DNA of 64,000 nucleotides from Veillonellaceae bacterium (GCA_012523975.1 JAAYSF010000071.1:101679-165678), one strand, 5' to 3'; counted from the first letter of the stretch, positions 1 to 8,019 are shown. Notes: generated from the letters alone by a model not told the origin. Translations and numbers: made by a program.

Positions 1-639
1 GAGGCTTTGGGAGCCGAGGTGGTTCTTGTCCCGCAGCATCCGGGAGGAAAACCCGGGCAAGTTACAGGTGAAGACTTAAAACTCGTAGAGGATCACGGTA
101 AAAAGCTGGCTGACCAGTTAAAGGCTTATTTTGTTAATCAGTTTAACAACGCTTCAAATCCTGCTGCGCACGCTCAGACTACAGCCGCTGAGATAATCTC
201 ACAGCTAAACGGTAAGGTTGATATCTTTCTTGATGTTGTAGGAACTGGTGGCACCTTCGTTGGAACAGCCAGCGCACTGAAACTTCACAATCCAGCAATT
301 AAATGCCTAGCACTTGAGCCAGCTACCGCACCAATACTGGCTGGAAAGCCGGTAACAAATCCTCAGCATAAACTACAGGGATCGAGTTATGCCATGATCC
401 CACCATTATGGAAGCCCGATATTTGCGACGGTTATTTAACAATATCCGACGACGAGGCTATTATGATGGCGCGTCTACTGGCATCTCGTGAAGGTATCCT
501 TGTAGGCTATACTGCCGGCGCCAATGTTGCGGCTGCCCTTAAGATAGCCCAAGATTGTCCTCTCGGGACTAATATCGTAACAATACTATGCGATAGCGGT
601 ATGAAATATTTGAGTTCTGATTTATTTAACCGCAACTGA
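1..639 (+). CDS. cysK: Cysteine synthase family PLP enzyme, 5' end outside the window
   Basis: The reading frame is open from base 1 (Glu-Ala-Leu-Gly-Ala-Glu-Val...), so the N-terminal part, including the PLP lysine, lies outside the window. About 212 C-terminal residues remain. They contain the glycine-rich loop GTGGTFVG that holds the PLP phosphate, and a REGILVGYTAGANVAAAL stretch matching the ESGILVGISSGA region of O-acetylserine sulfhydrylases. The family makes cysteine from O-acetylserine and sulfide in the cytoplasm. Cystathionine beta-synthase-like relatives share these motifs, so the exact substrate is not certain. Its last 18 bases overlap the end of the convergent LysM gene. Confidence 0.85.
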   Translation, partial: EALGAEVVLVPQHPGGKPGQVTGEDLKLVEDHGKKLADQLKAYFVNQFNNASNPAAHAQTTAAEIISQLNGKVDIFLDVVGTGGTFVGTASALKLHNPAIKCLALEPATAPILAGKPVTNPQHKLQGSSYAMIPPLWKPDICDGYLTISDDEAIMMARLLASREGILVGYTAGANVAAALKIAQDCPLGTNIVTILCDSGMKYLSSDLFNRN

Positions 640-906
640 TCGCTGTGTTTTTTGCGGTACTTTTAATGTTTGTCCTGGATAAACCTGCGCATTATTGTTA
701 AGTTTATTAATTTTTATGATAGCAAGCACTAAGTCTCGAATATCTTCACTGTCATCTGTATATTTAGCAGCAATATGCCACACTGTATCGCCTGATCTAA
801 CATATACATTCTCATAACTGCTTGTTTGAACATAAGGATTTATATGGGCTGATAAATCGGCATTCCAAAAAACAAATAAAAAAAGTAACACAAAAAAAAT
901 CCGCAT
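622..906 (-). CDS. yneA: Small secreted LysM protein, YneA-like SOS cell-division inhibitor
   Basis: This 94-residue protein has an N-terminal hydrophobic segment (about residues 3-20, a signal or anchor) followed by one LysM domain: SGDTVWHIAAKYTDDSEDIR at about 38-57 and VYPGQTLKVP at about 75-84. LysM binds peptidoglycan. Size and architecture match Bacillus YneA, which delays septum formation during the SOS response. The promoter carries two LexA boxes (see 927-973), which supports that role. The ATG at 906 follows the ribosome site AAGGGGGAG. No lexA gene is visible in the window. The 3' end overlaps the cysteine synthase gene by 18 bp. The YneA assignment is inference from architecture plus operator. 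Confidence 0.75.
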   Translation of the reverse strand: MRIFFVLLFLFVFWNADLSAHINPYVQTSSYENVYVRSGDTVWHIAAKYTDDSEDIRDLVLAIIKINKLNNNAQVYPGQTLKVPQKTQRSVAVK

Positions 907-926
907 TCAAAAACTCCCCCTTGCCA

Positions 927-973
927 GAACATTTGTTCTATGTAATTGTAGCATAGAACAAATGTTCTGGCAA
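927..973 (-). promoter_or_regulatory. LexA-controlled promoter of the LysM gene with two SOS boxes
   Basis: Read on the minus strand there is a -35 TTGCCA (968-973), a 17-base spacer and a -10 TACAAT (945-950). The spacer contains GAACAAATGTTC (956-967), and a second box GAACATTTGTTC lies at 927-938, just past the -10. Both fit the Gram-positive LexA consensus GAAC-N4-GTTC. The two boxes sit in a perfect 23-bp inverted repeat (920-942 and 952-974) with a 9-base centre. Binding at either box would block RNA polymerase. The repeat could also fold as RNA, but the exact promoter fit favours an operator. Confidence 0.85.
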
Positions 974-1049
974 GGCTGTTTTTATTATTAAAGCATAACT
1001 AAATATTTTATTCATCTCTGGAAACAATACTTATAGGAGGTGAGTAGTC

Positions 1050-1214
1050 TTGGAAGAAAAAAATTATCAAGCCGAGCAAAGTGAACTAACTGAAACTAAT
1101 GATCCTAATACTGAGGTTAACAACAATACTGCAAGCGGCGCAACAAAGAGCCCGCAAGTTTTAGAGGAAGAGAACTCGCTATACACGTCCTCAACTTCCG
1201 AAATGCCTGCTTAA
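1050..1214 (+). CDS. Small acidic hydrophilic protein, 54 aa, unknown
   Basis: A TTG start at 1050 follows a strong ribosome site AGGAGGTGA (1035-1043) with a 6-base gap, which is the main evidence that it is translated. The 54-residue product is rich in Glu, Asn, Thr and Ser and has no hydrophobic segment, cysteine or recognisable domain. It is one of only two apparently complete plus-strand genes in the window. The composition recalls small disordered spore or stress proteins, but no family is recognised. It may be co-transcribed with the 34-aa ORF that follows 26 bases later. Confidence 0.5.
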   Translation: MEEKNYQAEQSELTETNDPNTEVNNNTASGATKSPQVLEEENSLYTSSTSEMPA

Positions 1215-1240
1215 TTCGTAGCTCTATGGGGGTATAATAC

Positions 1241-1345
1241 TTGAAAAACAGCGGCGAAACAACCGGCAAGGTATCTCAAGGAGCTGCCAAAGGATCCCAG
1301 TTTATTAATAGTAATAATCAAAAGGCTAAACATACAGAGAAATAA
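1241..1345 (+). CDS. Very small hydrophilic protein, 34 aa, unknown
   Basis: A TTG start at 1241 is preceded by GGGGG (1228-1232) as a possible ribosome site. The 34-residue product is rich in Gly, Lys, Gln, Asn and Ser (GETTGKVSQGAAKGSQF at about 5-21), with no hydrophobic stretch. It ends one base before a strong terminator hairpin, which fits the end of a real transcript. It is compositionally similar to small acid-soluble spore-type proteins, but no clear family match can be claimed. It may instead be untranslated sequence between ORF and terminator. Confidence 0.35.
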   Translation: MKNSGETTGKVSQGAAKGSQFINSNNQKAKHTEK

Positions 1346-1377
1346 AAAATGGTTGGCGCGAAAGCGCCAACCATTTT
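1346..1377. terminator. Bidirectional intrinsic terminator
   Basis: A perfect stem TGGTTGGCGC / GCGCCAACCA with a GAAA loop is flanked by AAAA and TTTT, so it can terminate both the plus-strand small ORFs and the minus-strand lct operon that ends at 1387. Confidence 0.9.
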
Positions 1378-1386
1378 ACTTACTAC

Positions 1387-2796
1387 TTATAGCGGTAGTA
1401 CTTTGCCTGGGTTCATGATGTTGTTGGGGTCGAAAGCGTTTTTAACAGATCTTAATACTGCCATTGCAGCAGGATCCATGTGTTTTGCCTGAGCTTCAAC
1501 ACGTTTTGCACCAACACCATGTTCACCGGTCAAGCTGCCTTCAAGTGCGTATACTGCTGCATAAATCTCAGCCAGTACTGCATCCTTAAGCTCATGCCAT
1601 GCATCCTCATCGCGGTCTTCACGAAGAAGTGTGCAGTGGATATTGCCGTCGCCAGCATGCCCAGCACTAGGAATACGGCAATTGTACTTTTTAGCAACCT
1701 TATCGATTTCTTCCAGTGCTTTAGGAATGTTGGATACTGGAACAACGATATCTTCCATGCAATATACAGGGCTGATCATGCGGAGTGCTTCTGCATAAGC
1801 TTTACGCGCTTTCCAGATACGCTCTTCGCTGGCCATGTTATCGGAAACAAACACTTCCAGAGCAGCATTATCAAGGCAAATTTTGCCAATGATTTCATAT
1901 TCGCTTTCAACTTGCTGTTCGGTAGTTCCGTCTACTTGGCAGATAATGTATGCACCAGCATCGCTGTACGGAAGTTTCTTATTGAGATAAATTTCGGAAG
2001 CCTTAATTGATTCGCTGTCCATAAATTCAAGACAAGTAGGAATAATACCAGCTGTCATGATTTTAGGAACAACATTGATAGCTTCTTGCATTTCCTTGAA
2101 AGGAACAAGCAAAGTAGCAACATACTTAGGCAGCGGCATTAATTTTAGCCAGATTTTAGTAATTACGCCCAAAGTACCTTCTGAGCCGACCAACAGGTGA
2201 ATTACATCGTAGCCACTTACGTCTTTAACGTTTTTACCACCGAAAGTTACGATTTCGCCATTAGGCAGAACTACTTCCAAACCGTATACGTGACGGCTAG
2301 TTGTACCGTATTTTACAGCTCTGTTACCGCCAGCATTAGTTGCTACGTTACCGCCAATGAAGGACGATTCTGCAGAGCAAGGGTCACCAGCATAGAACAA
2401 GCCGCGCTCTTTAGCAGCACGTTGAACTTCGCCAGTGCTGATACCAGGCTCCAGTACCATAAATAGGTTATGGTCATCTATTTCAAGGATTTTGTTCATT
2501 TTTTCAAGCGATAAAACAATACCACCGGTTAAAGCAACGGCGCCAGCAGCCAGGCCAGTACCGCCTCCACGCGGAATTACAGGTACGAGATGGTCATTAG
2601 CCCATTTCATAATTGCGGAAACTTGTTGAGTATTTTCCGGCTTTACAACAACTTCTGGCATCTTCTCCCAGTTCTTGTCAGAAACTTCGTCACGGGAGTA
2701 CATGTCCATTTTTTCTTCCTCGACAACAACATTGGCTTCGCCAATGAGAGCGCTCAACTCTTTTATATCTTCAGCAGTAATTTTATGATATTGCAT
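1387..2796 (-). CDS. lctD: FAD-linked D-lactate/glycolate dehydrogenase, LctD/GlcD type
   Basis: This 469-residue flavoprotein has an N-terminal FAD-binding-4 domain (PRGGGTGLAAGAV at about 76-88, SGYDVIHLLVGSEGTLG at about 196-212) and a C-terminal FAD-oxidase domain (SAGHAGDGNIH at about 378-388, GEHGVGAKR near the end). It lacks the Cys-rich iron-sulfur extension of long forms. It follows etfB and etfA in the same operon, the layout of the LctBCD complex of acetogens, in which lactate oxidation with NAD+ is driven by ferredoxin oxidation. By inference it oxidises lactate (glycolate possible) and passes electrons to the Etf pair. RBS AGGAGGAGC precedes the ATG. Confidence 0.88.
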   Translation of the reverse strand: MQYHKITAEDIKELSALIGEANVVVEEEKMDMYSRDEVSDKNWEKMPEVVVKPENTQQVSAIMKWANDHLVPVIPRGGGTGLAAGAVALTGGIVLSLEKMNKILEIDDHNLFMVLEPGISTGEVQRAAKERGLFYAGDPCSAESSFIGGNVATNAGGNRAVKYGTTSRHVYGLEVVLPNGEIVTFGGKNVKDVSGYDVIHLLVGSEGTLGVITKIWLKLMPLPKYVATLLVPFKEMQEAINVVPKIMTAGIIPTCLEFMDSESIKASEIYLNKKLPYSDAGAYIICQVDGTTEQQVESEYEIIGKICLDNAALEVFVSDNMASEERIWKARKAYAEALRMISPVYCMEDIVVPVSNIPKALEEIDKVAKKYNCRIPSAGHAGDGNIHCTLLREDRDEDAWHELKDAVLAEIYAAVYALEGSLTGEHGVGAKRVEAQAKHMDPAAMAVLRSVKNAFDPNNIMNPGKVLPL

Positions 2797-2848
2797 TCCT
2801 GCTCCTCCTTTTAACTAGCTTTCAGTTTACCCAATCTAAAAGACTATA

Positions 2849-3913
2849 CTAGATAGCGCAAGTTCCAGGCTTCGCGTTAGCTTTGTGCTGTTTAATTGCT
2901 TCAATGATCATAGGAACTACTTCAAATACGTCGCCTACAATAGCATAGTCGGCAACTTTGAAGATTTGAGCTTCTGGATCTTTGTTTACTGCAATAATTA
3001 CTTCGGCAGTTTGCATACCAGCCAAGTGAGCGATTTTGCCGGATAAGCCAAGGGCAATATACAGCTTAGGAGCTACAGTTTTACCGGACAGACCGATTTG
3101 ATGCGGGTAAGTTGTCCAGCCCAGTTCTACTGCATCACGAGTTGCACCTACGCCAGCGCCTAGCAGGTCAGCAAGTTCTTCAACCATTTTGAAACCATCA
3201 GCATTTTTCATGCCTTTACCGCCAGCAACGATTACTTCAGCGTCTTCGATGCTTACAGTCTGGGTAGCATCCTTAATGAACTCAAGGAATTTTTCCGGAG
3301 TCAGGAAGGTTTGGGCGTCGTATTTTTTTACAACAACTTCGCCGGTGCGGCTGCAGTCAAGTGCAAGCGGTTTGCAAGAACGCGGACGAACTGTTGCCAT
3401 TTGTGGACGATGCTGCGGAGTTTTGATAGTAGCCATGATGTTACCACCGATAGCCGGACGAGTTTGGAGCAGCAGTTTTGTTTCAGGATCGATAGTAAGT
3501 GAAGTGCAGTCTGCAGTAAGACCGGTATTAATTTTAGCTGCTACAAGCGGCATTACTGTACGGCCAGTTGTAGTAGCGGCTGCAATAATAATTTCCGGTT
3601 TTTCTTCTTCGATAAGTTTTACAATAGCATTTTGGTAAGGTCTAGGTAAGAAATTTTGCAATGCTGGGTCTTGAACGAAAAGTACGCGGTCAGCACCACG
3701 ATGGAAGCATTGTTCCATATCTTGAATTTCATTGCCAAGTAAAATACAGCTAAGTTGGCAACCAAGATCGTCAGCCAATGAACGGCCGCGCGCGATTAAT
3801 TCAAAAGTTACAGGAAGAAGTTGGCCGTCTTTTTGCTCGCCAAGAACAAATACACCTTTATATTGAGAAAGATCAGTTTCTTTTTGAACGCCTGCATTTA
3901 CATAAGTAGACAC
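2849..3913 (-). CDS. etfA: Electron transfer flavoprotein alpha subunit
   Basis: The chosen GTG start at 3913 follows AAGGGGG and gives 354 residues beginning STYVNAG; an upstream ATG at 3970 would overlap etfB and has no suitable site. The N-terminal part is the ETF alpha/beta domain. The C-terminal FAD domain carries GATRDAVELGWTTYPHQIGL (about 255-275) and SGKTVAPKLYIALGLSG. The usual N-terminal ferredoxin domain of the Acetobacterium LctC is absent. It pairs with EtfB to move electrons between LctD and NAD or ferredoxin. The gap to etfB is 13 bases. Confidence 0.93.
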   Translation of the reverse strand: MSTYVNAGVQKETDLSQYKGVFVLGEQKDGQLLPVTFELIARGRSLADDLGCQLSCILLGNEIQDMEQCFHRGADRVLFVQDPALQNFLPRPYQNAIVKLIEEEKPEIIIAAATTTGRTVMPLVAAKINTGLTADCTSLTIDPETKLLLQTRPAIGGNIMATIKTPQHRPQMATVRPRSCKPLALDCSRTGEVVVKKYDAQTFLTPEKFLEFIKDATQTVSIEDAEVIVAGGKGMKNADGFKMVEELADLLGAGVGATRDAVELGWTTYPHQIGLSGKTVAPKLYIALGLSGKIAHLAGMQTAEVIIAVNKDPEAQIFKVADYAIVGDVFEVVPMIIEAIKQHKANAKPGTCAI

Positions 3914-3926
3914 GTGTGTTACCCCC

Positions 3927-4718
3927 TTATATGCATTCCTTGGAAATGAGGAATTTAACCAATTCGTCAACTGGTTGTGTTGTGCCGTCAGCTTTCTTCA
4001 TGATAGTGTCGCGGGAAAGTTTCGGACTGAATACTTTTACAACACGAGTAGGAGAACCGTTAAGACCTACTTCGGCTTTTTCAATGCCAAGGCCAGCTGT
4101 ATCGTATGCTGCAATCGGAACTGTTTTGGCTTTCAGCTTACCGCCCAGAGTAGGCATACCGACTTCATTGATGTCTTTGTTAACGCTGACAAGAACCGGG
4201 AACGGTATTTCTACCATTTCAAAACCACGTTCAACTGTACGTTTAATTACAACACCATTATCTTTTACATCTATAGCCGAAACGTAAGTTTCGCCAGGAA
4301 TATCGAGGTAATTAGCTACCATTACAGCAGTTTGGCCAGTTTCGCCGTCTGTTGCGCGCTCACCGCAAAGAATTAAATCTACGTCATCGCCAGCTTTTCT
4401 AACTGCTGCTGCCAGAGCTTTACCAGTAGCAATGGTGTCAGAACCAGCAAATTCTCTGCCGGAAACAAGGATACCAGCATCTGCGCCCATAGCAATAGCC
4501 TCTTTAAGTGCTTTTTCAGCAGACAGTGGTCCCATGCTGATAGCAGTAACTTTAACATCGTTACGGGAATTTTTAATTTTGATTGCTTCTGTTAAGGCGT
4601 TTTCATCAAGAGGGTTAATTATTACGTCTTTACCGGTACGGATCATTACACCAGTTTCTGGGTCCATCTTTACGTTATCTGTACCAGGAACTTGCTTTAC
4701 AAAAACAACAATATGCAC
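3927..4718 (-). CDS. etfB: Electron transfer flavoprotein beta subunit
   Basis: The GTG at 4718 gives 263 residues starting HIVVFVKQVPGT, the usual EtfB N-terminus, 9 bases after GGGAGGT. A GTG at 4724 is possible but too close to the site. CGERATDGETGQTAVMVANY (about 118-137) is the family nucleotide/FAD-binding region. EtfB forms the heterodimer with EtfA; in bifurcating members its FAD is the bifurcation site. It is the first gene of the lct operon. Confidence 0.93.
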   Translation of the reverse strand: MHIVVFVKQVPGTDNVKMDPETGVMIRTGKDVIINPLDENALTEAIKIKNSRNDVKVTAISMGPLSAEKALKEAIAMGADAGILVSGREFAGSDTIATGKALAAAVRKAGDDVDLILCGERATDGETGQTAVMVANYLDIPGETYVSAIDVKDNGVVIKRTVERGFEMVEIPFPVLVSVNKDINEVGMPTLGGKLKAKTVPIAAYDTAGLGIEKAEVGLNGSPTRVVKVFSPKLSRDTIMKKADGTTQPVDELVKFLISKECI

Positions 4719-4958
4719 AATCACTTACCTCCCAGTTTATTTTTCAATGTTCCTCGCCTTTTTTCTCCAACACAGATCATTAGTCCGCTGTAATGTAATA
4801 AAATTTACAATACGGGGCATGCTAATACTAGGAATTTTTTTTGTAATTTCCCATATAAAAAATCTTCCCTATAAGTTTTGCTTGTGAATCGAGGCATCTA
4901 AAACTTCACGTCATGCACATCAAAATGAAATGCAAGTCTAAGAACCTTACATTTCTCA
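4719..4958 (-). other. 5' leader of the lct operon
   Basis: About 230 bases separate the likely promoter at 4959-4987 from etfB. The stretch is AT-rich and has no convincing ORF, terminator or riboswitch motif that I recognise. A leader this long could carry post-transcriptional control, but nothing in it proves that. Confidence 0.4.
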
Positions 4959-4987
4959 AAAATAAACAACCCCCGAATAGTTGTCAA
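4959..4987 (-). promoter_or_regulatory. Likely promoter of the lct operon
   Basis: On the minus strand, -35 TTGACA (4982-4987), a 17-base spacer and -10 TATTTT (4959-4964). A second TTGACA with a weak TTAATT -10, also 17 bases apart, lies upstream at 5070-5098 and could be an alternative promoter. Confidence 0.6.
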
Positions 4988-5432
4988 CCGCCCAAACAGA
5001 GATACGTTATGTACCACCCGGGAACTTGCCTTGGCTTAACATAAACTTTGCAGCTTAGCGAGCAGCGTTAATTAAAATGATAGCCTAAGCATTGTCAACC
5101 AGTGTCAGCAGTGGACGGTTTATAAACTTCACAGCAGTATACTTTTTAGAATTCCGTGCGGCCTGAATACGGCCTTGGAGCTAAACTAGCAAGAAACATA
5201 AATGGTTTGACGACGGCATGAACACTAGTTCAGAACCGTTTAGGAGAAACCCTTGATAGCCATTTTATAATCTGAATGACTTGAAGATCACCCAATATTC
5301 AAAATAGCCTCAGTTTTGCTTCCCGGGTAAAACCTAGAAAACTTACGAATACCACTAATAACTTAGGTGAAACTATGGGGGCTAACCAGATTGTTGGGGT
5401 TCTGAGAAATATGTAACAAAGTTCCGCCTAAC
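4988..5432. other. Unexplained non-coding stretch between tRNA-Ala and the lct promoter
   Basis: About 445 bases hold no ORF with a ribosome site on either strand. I see short inverted repeats (GGCC-TGAATAC-GGCC near 5160-5174) and a LexA-like GAACACTAGTTC at 5220-5231, but no tmRNA, RNase P, SRP or 6S signature. The possible upstream lct promoter (5070-5098) lies inside. It may be a decayed gene, an unrecognised RNA or a long regulatory region. Confidence 0.5.
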
Positions 5433-5465
5433 AAAAAAGGCTTTGCGGGAAGTCCGCGAAGCCTT
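5433..5465 (-). terminator. Terminator of the tRNA-Ala transcript
   Basis: On the minus strand AAGGCTTCGCGG pairs with CCCGCAAAGCCTT and is followed by a run of T. It begins 8 bases after the tRNA. Confidence 0.88.
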
Positions 5466-5472
5466 AGTTCAC

Positions 5473-5548
<76 letters not shown>

Positions 5549-5597
5549 AATTAGGTTCATTCACTATTCCATTATTGGCATTCCTGCTGACATAGAT

Positions 5598-5626
5598 ATT
5601 ATAACTTATCCCATATTATGTGTCAA
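5598..5626 (-). promoter_or_regulatory. Consensus promoter of tRNA-Ala
   Basis: Minus strand -35 TTGACA (5621-5626), a 17-base spacer and -10 TATAAT (5598-5603): a perfect sigma-A-type promoter about 50 bases upstream of the tRNA, as expected for a strongly expressed stable RNA. Confidence 0.92.
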
Positions 5627-5678
5627 CAATATTTTGTGTACAAGTGCTCTGTTTTTTTCTAATGGAATACTGTATTTC

Positions 5679-6554
5679 CTAATTGCCTTCGTTTAGATAA
5701 GTCCAGCCTGCCCGCTGTTCAATTAAACCTCGCTTTAACAGCCGCCCAATAGCACGTTTAAAGGCCGCTTTGCTAATATGAAACTTATCCTTTATTATCT
5801 CAGGCGCAGTATTATCGTCGTAAGGCATTTTACCGCCACGTTCCCGCAAGTGGGCAAGGATGTTGCTTGCGTCAACATCTATTGCATCTTCCTTAAGCGG
5901 GCGTACTGAAATATTGATACGACCGTCTTCACGGACATATGTAACGCGAGCAGTAAGTTCCTGACCGATTTGGGGCCTAGATGTCATCTCATTTTTATGC
6001 AAAAAAGCTATATAGCGTTCTGGCGTAAATAAAAATGCGCCCTGATCACTAAAATTATAGACAGTTCCTGTAACGGTATCTCCAACCTGAACATCGCTCG
6101 CCGGTTTGGAGGCTTGCCTTAGCTCATCTTCTACTTCCATCGTCACTGCAAGCCGACCTGATTTATCAGTATATAGCTTTACCCATATCTTGTCACCGAC
6201 AGAAAGCTTTCCGCGCATCTCGGCAAACGGAAGAAAAATACCGCGCTCAGCGCCTACGTCAACAAAGGCACCATCACGAGTAACATTAACGACCTGAACC
6301 CGCGCTACCTGACCCTCTTTCATCTTAGGGACTTTCATACTGGCCGTTGTTCTCCCTTTTGGATCACGGTACAGATAAACTTTAACTTCATCACCGATTT
6401 TAACAGGCTCAGTTTGCTGCAGCTTATGCAGTAAAATATCATCGGTTGTGTTGCCTGTACCAGCATCGAGGAAAGCACCCATATCACTAATCCTTACCAC
6501 CTTTAGTACCGCAACGCTTCCTGGTACTAAAGCGGAACGTTCAGTTTTGCTCAT
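5679..6554 (-). CDS. cvfB: S1-domain RNA-binding protein, CvfB/YitL family
   Basis: The 291-residue protein has consecutive S1-like OB folds (about 8-65, 70-135 and 145-215; VTRDGAFVDVGAERGIFLPF is a typical S1 core) and a C-terminal winged helix (about 225-290, KFHISKAAFKRAIGRLLKRG). This matches CvfB, a cytoplasmic RNA-binding regulator of virulence and stress genes in other Firmicutes; its RNA targets are unknown here. It is the last gene of the nadD-yqeK-lytR-rsfS-cvfB run. Confidence 0.88.
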   Translation of the reverse strand: MSKTERSALVPGSVAVLKVVRISDMGAFLDAGTGNTTDDILLHKLQQTEPVKIGDEVKVYLYRDPKGRTTASMKVPKMKEGQVARVQVVNVTRDGAFVDVGAERGIFLPFAEMRGKLSVGDKIWVKLYTDKSGRLAVTMEVEDELRQASKPASDVQVGDTVTGTVYNFSDQGAFLFTPERYIAFLHKNEMTSRPQIGQELTARVTYVREDGRINISVRPLKEDAIDVDASNILAHLRERGGKMPYDDNTAPEIIKDKFHISKAAFKRAIGRLLKRGLIEQRAGWTYLNEGN

Positions 6555-6568
6555 ATATTCCCTCTTCT

Positions 6569-6919
6569 CTATTCACTATATAACTGTGCTTTGGCCTCGC
6601 TCCACAGCCGTTCGATATTATAAAACCGTCGTTCTTCATCAACAAAAACGTGCACAACACAAGTTCCGAAATCCAAAAGAATCCAGCGAGCTTCATTATA
6701 TCCTTCTTTATGAAGCATCTTTATTCCTTGCTCAGCTAACTTTTCGTCAATATTGTCGGCAATAGCTTTAACTTGGGTTGTTGTATTTCCACTGCATATA
6801 ATAAAATAATCGGTTACTAACGTAACTTTTTTCATATCTAGGATTTGTATATCAAAAGCTTTCTTATCACTTGCGGCGGCTGCTATCAATTGCGGCATAT
6901 CGCTAGCTAATTCGGTCAT
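6569..6919 (-). CDS. rsfS: Ribosomal silencing factor RsfS
   Basis: The start ATG at 6919 follows AGGAGGG and gives 116 residues; an upstream in-frame start would add an unlikely leader. DYFIICSGNTTTQVKAIADN and EARWILLDFGTCVVHVF are the family signatures. RsfS binds L14 on the large ribosomal subunit and blocks subunit joining in starvation. Position after yqeK and lytR is the conserved Firmicutes order. Confidence 0.95.
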   Translation of the reverse strand: MTELASDMPQLIAAAASDKKAFDIQILDMKKVTLVTDYFIICSGNTTTQVKAIADNIDEKLAEQGIKMLHKEGYNEARWILLDFGTCVVHVFVDEERRFYNIERLWSEAKAQLYSE

Positions 6920-7030
6920 GTTGTCCCTCCTGCAAAATAACATTATAAGTAGTTTGTGATAATAACTACTTATTCTATTCTGGCAAATCAAGCACTATCC
7001 TGCTAAATTATTACTTTATATAATACCCTA

Positions 7031-7057
7031 AAGGCAGCCTACAATAAAGGCCGCCTT
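7031..7057 (-). terminator. Weak hairpin after lytR
   Basis: AAGGCGGCC and GGCTGCCTT pair (one wobble) across a 9-base loop immediately at the lytR stop codon. The following T content is poor, so it may only reduce read-through into rsfS. Confidence 0.4.
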
Positions 7058-8019
7058 CAATTGCTACGCTTATTTTTATCAAATATCCCACTCATTTCAG
7101 ACGAACGGGAATTAAACATACGGTCGACTACTTGTGCGATTCGTTCCGTGTCCGGGCTCCAATAGCTTAGTCCTTCATGCGTTACAAAGTTGCCGGGCAG
7201 CATTTCGATATGCAGATTTCCGGAATTTAAACCCTTTAAACTGTAAGCAAGCTTAAGCGCCTGCCCCGGCGGTATATCGGTTTCTACATGTTCCTTAGCC
7301 ACACTGGCAAGTTCCGGAACTTTTATAATCAGCCCAGCGTTGAGAACCTCGCTGCTTAACGCTTTGATAAACCGCTGCTGACGTTGAACACGTCCTATAT
7401 CGCCAAGTTCATCGCTCCGGTATCTAATATACTGACCGGATTTACGACCATCCAGATGCTGATAGCCTTTTTGAAGGCTAATCTCAAAATTGGCGTATGG
7501 GTCATTATAATGCATATCCCGCTCGACATAAAGATTTACTCCACCAACAATATCAACAACTTTAACAAAAGTTTGCCAATCGGCAGCCGCATAGTAATGA
7601 ATCGGCAATTGTAAGAAGTCCTCTACTGTTTTTGCAGCAAGCCTTGGACCCCCAAAAAAATAAGCATGATTAATCTTGTCGTAGTTCTTTTGCCCCGGAA
7701 TAATCACCCTTGTATCACGTGGTATTGACAATAGGTTAACTGTTCCGTCCTCGTTATTAATACTTGCCACAATCATGGTGTCTGAACGCCGCGGTGAATC
7801 AGCATTTGTTTCATCGCCGCTATCAAGTCCAAGCAGCAGTATATTGGTCCTTCCCGTTGGTTCTTTAGCGGAAACCGTATGCATGCTAGCCGGCACCGCA
7901 TTGAATGCTATTTTATAAATATAGAAAGCCGCCCCGGCAACCGCTGCAATAAACATTATAAAGATAATTAAAACCAGTAGGACTCGCGACCAGCGAACTC
8001 TACGGCGAACGGTCCGCAT
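7057..8019 (-). CDS. lytR: LytR-CpsA-Psr family cell-wall glycopolymer ligase
   Basis: The 320-residue protein has a basic N-terminus, one membrane helix (about 12-36) and an extracytoplasmic LCP domain. Visible family elements are NILLLGLDSGD (about 59-69), SDTMIVASIN (about 79-88), LLSIPRDTRV (about 96-105, the Arg that contacts pyrophosphate) and GDIGRVQRQQRFI (about 205-217). LCP enzymes transfer undecaprenyl-linked polymers onto peptidoglycan or a related acceptor. The polymer is not known here. It lies between yqeK and rsfS. Confidence 0.92.
   Translation of the reverse strand: MRTVRRRVRWSRVLLVLIIFIMFIAAVAGAAFYIYKIAFNAVPASMHTVSAKEPTGRTNILLLGLDSGDETNADSPRRSDTMIVASINNEDGTVNLLSIPRDTRVIIPGQKNYDKINHAYFFGGPRLAAKTVEDFLQLPIHYYAAADWQTFVKVVDIVGGVNLYVERDMHYNDPYANFEISLQKGYQHLDGRKSGQYIRYRSDELGDIGRVQRQQRFIKALSSEVLNAGLIIKVPELASVAKEHVETDIPPGQALKLAYSLKGLNSGNLHIEMLPGNFVTHEGLSYWSPDTERIAQVVDRMFNSRSSEMSGIFDKNKRSN

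Noticed and set aside
920..974. Terminator for the LysM/cysK region
   Set aside because: The 23-bp repeat coincides with a well-spaced promoter and two LexA boxes, and neither convergent gene ends there.
5220..5231. Third LexA-like box GAACACTAGTTC
   Set aside because: About one match of the eight fixed bases is expected by chance in 64 kb and there is no promoter or gene beside it, unlike the pair at 927-967.
4990..5430. Possible tmRNA, 6S, SRP or RNase P RNA
   Set aside because: No TGGATTCGAC-type 5' end, no CCA-ending tRNA-like 3' end, no RNase P or SRP core motif on either strand; only the adjacent tRNA-Ala is real.
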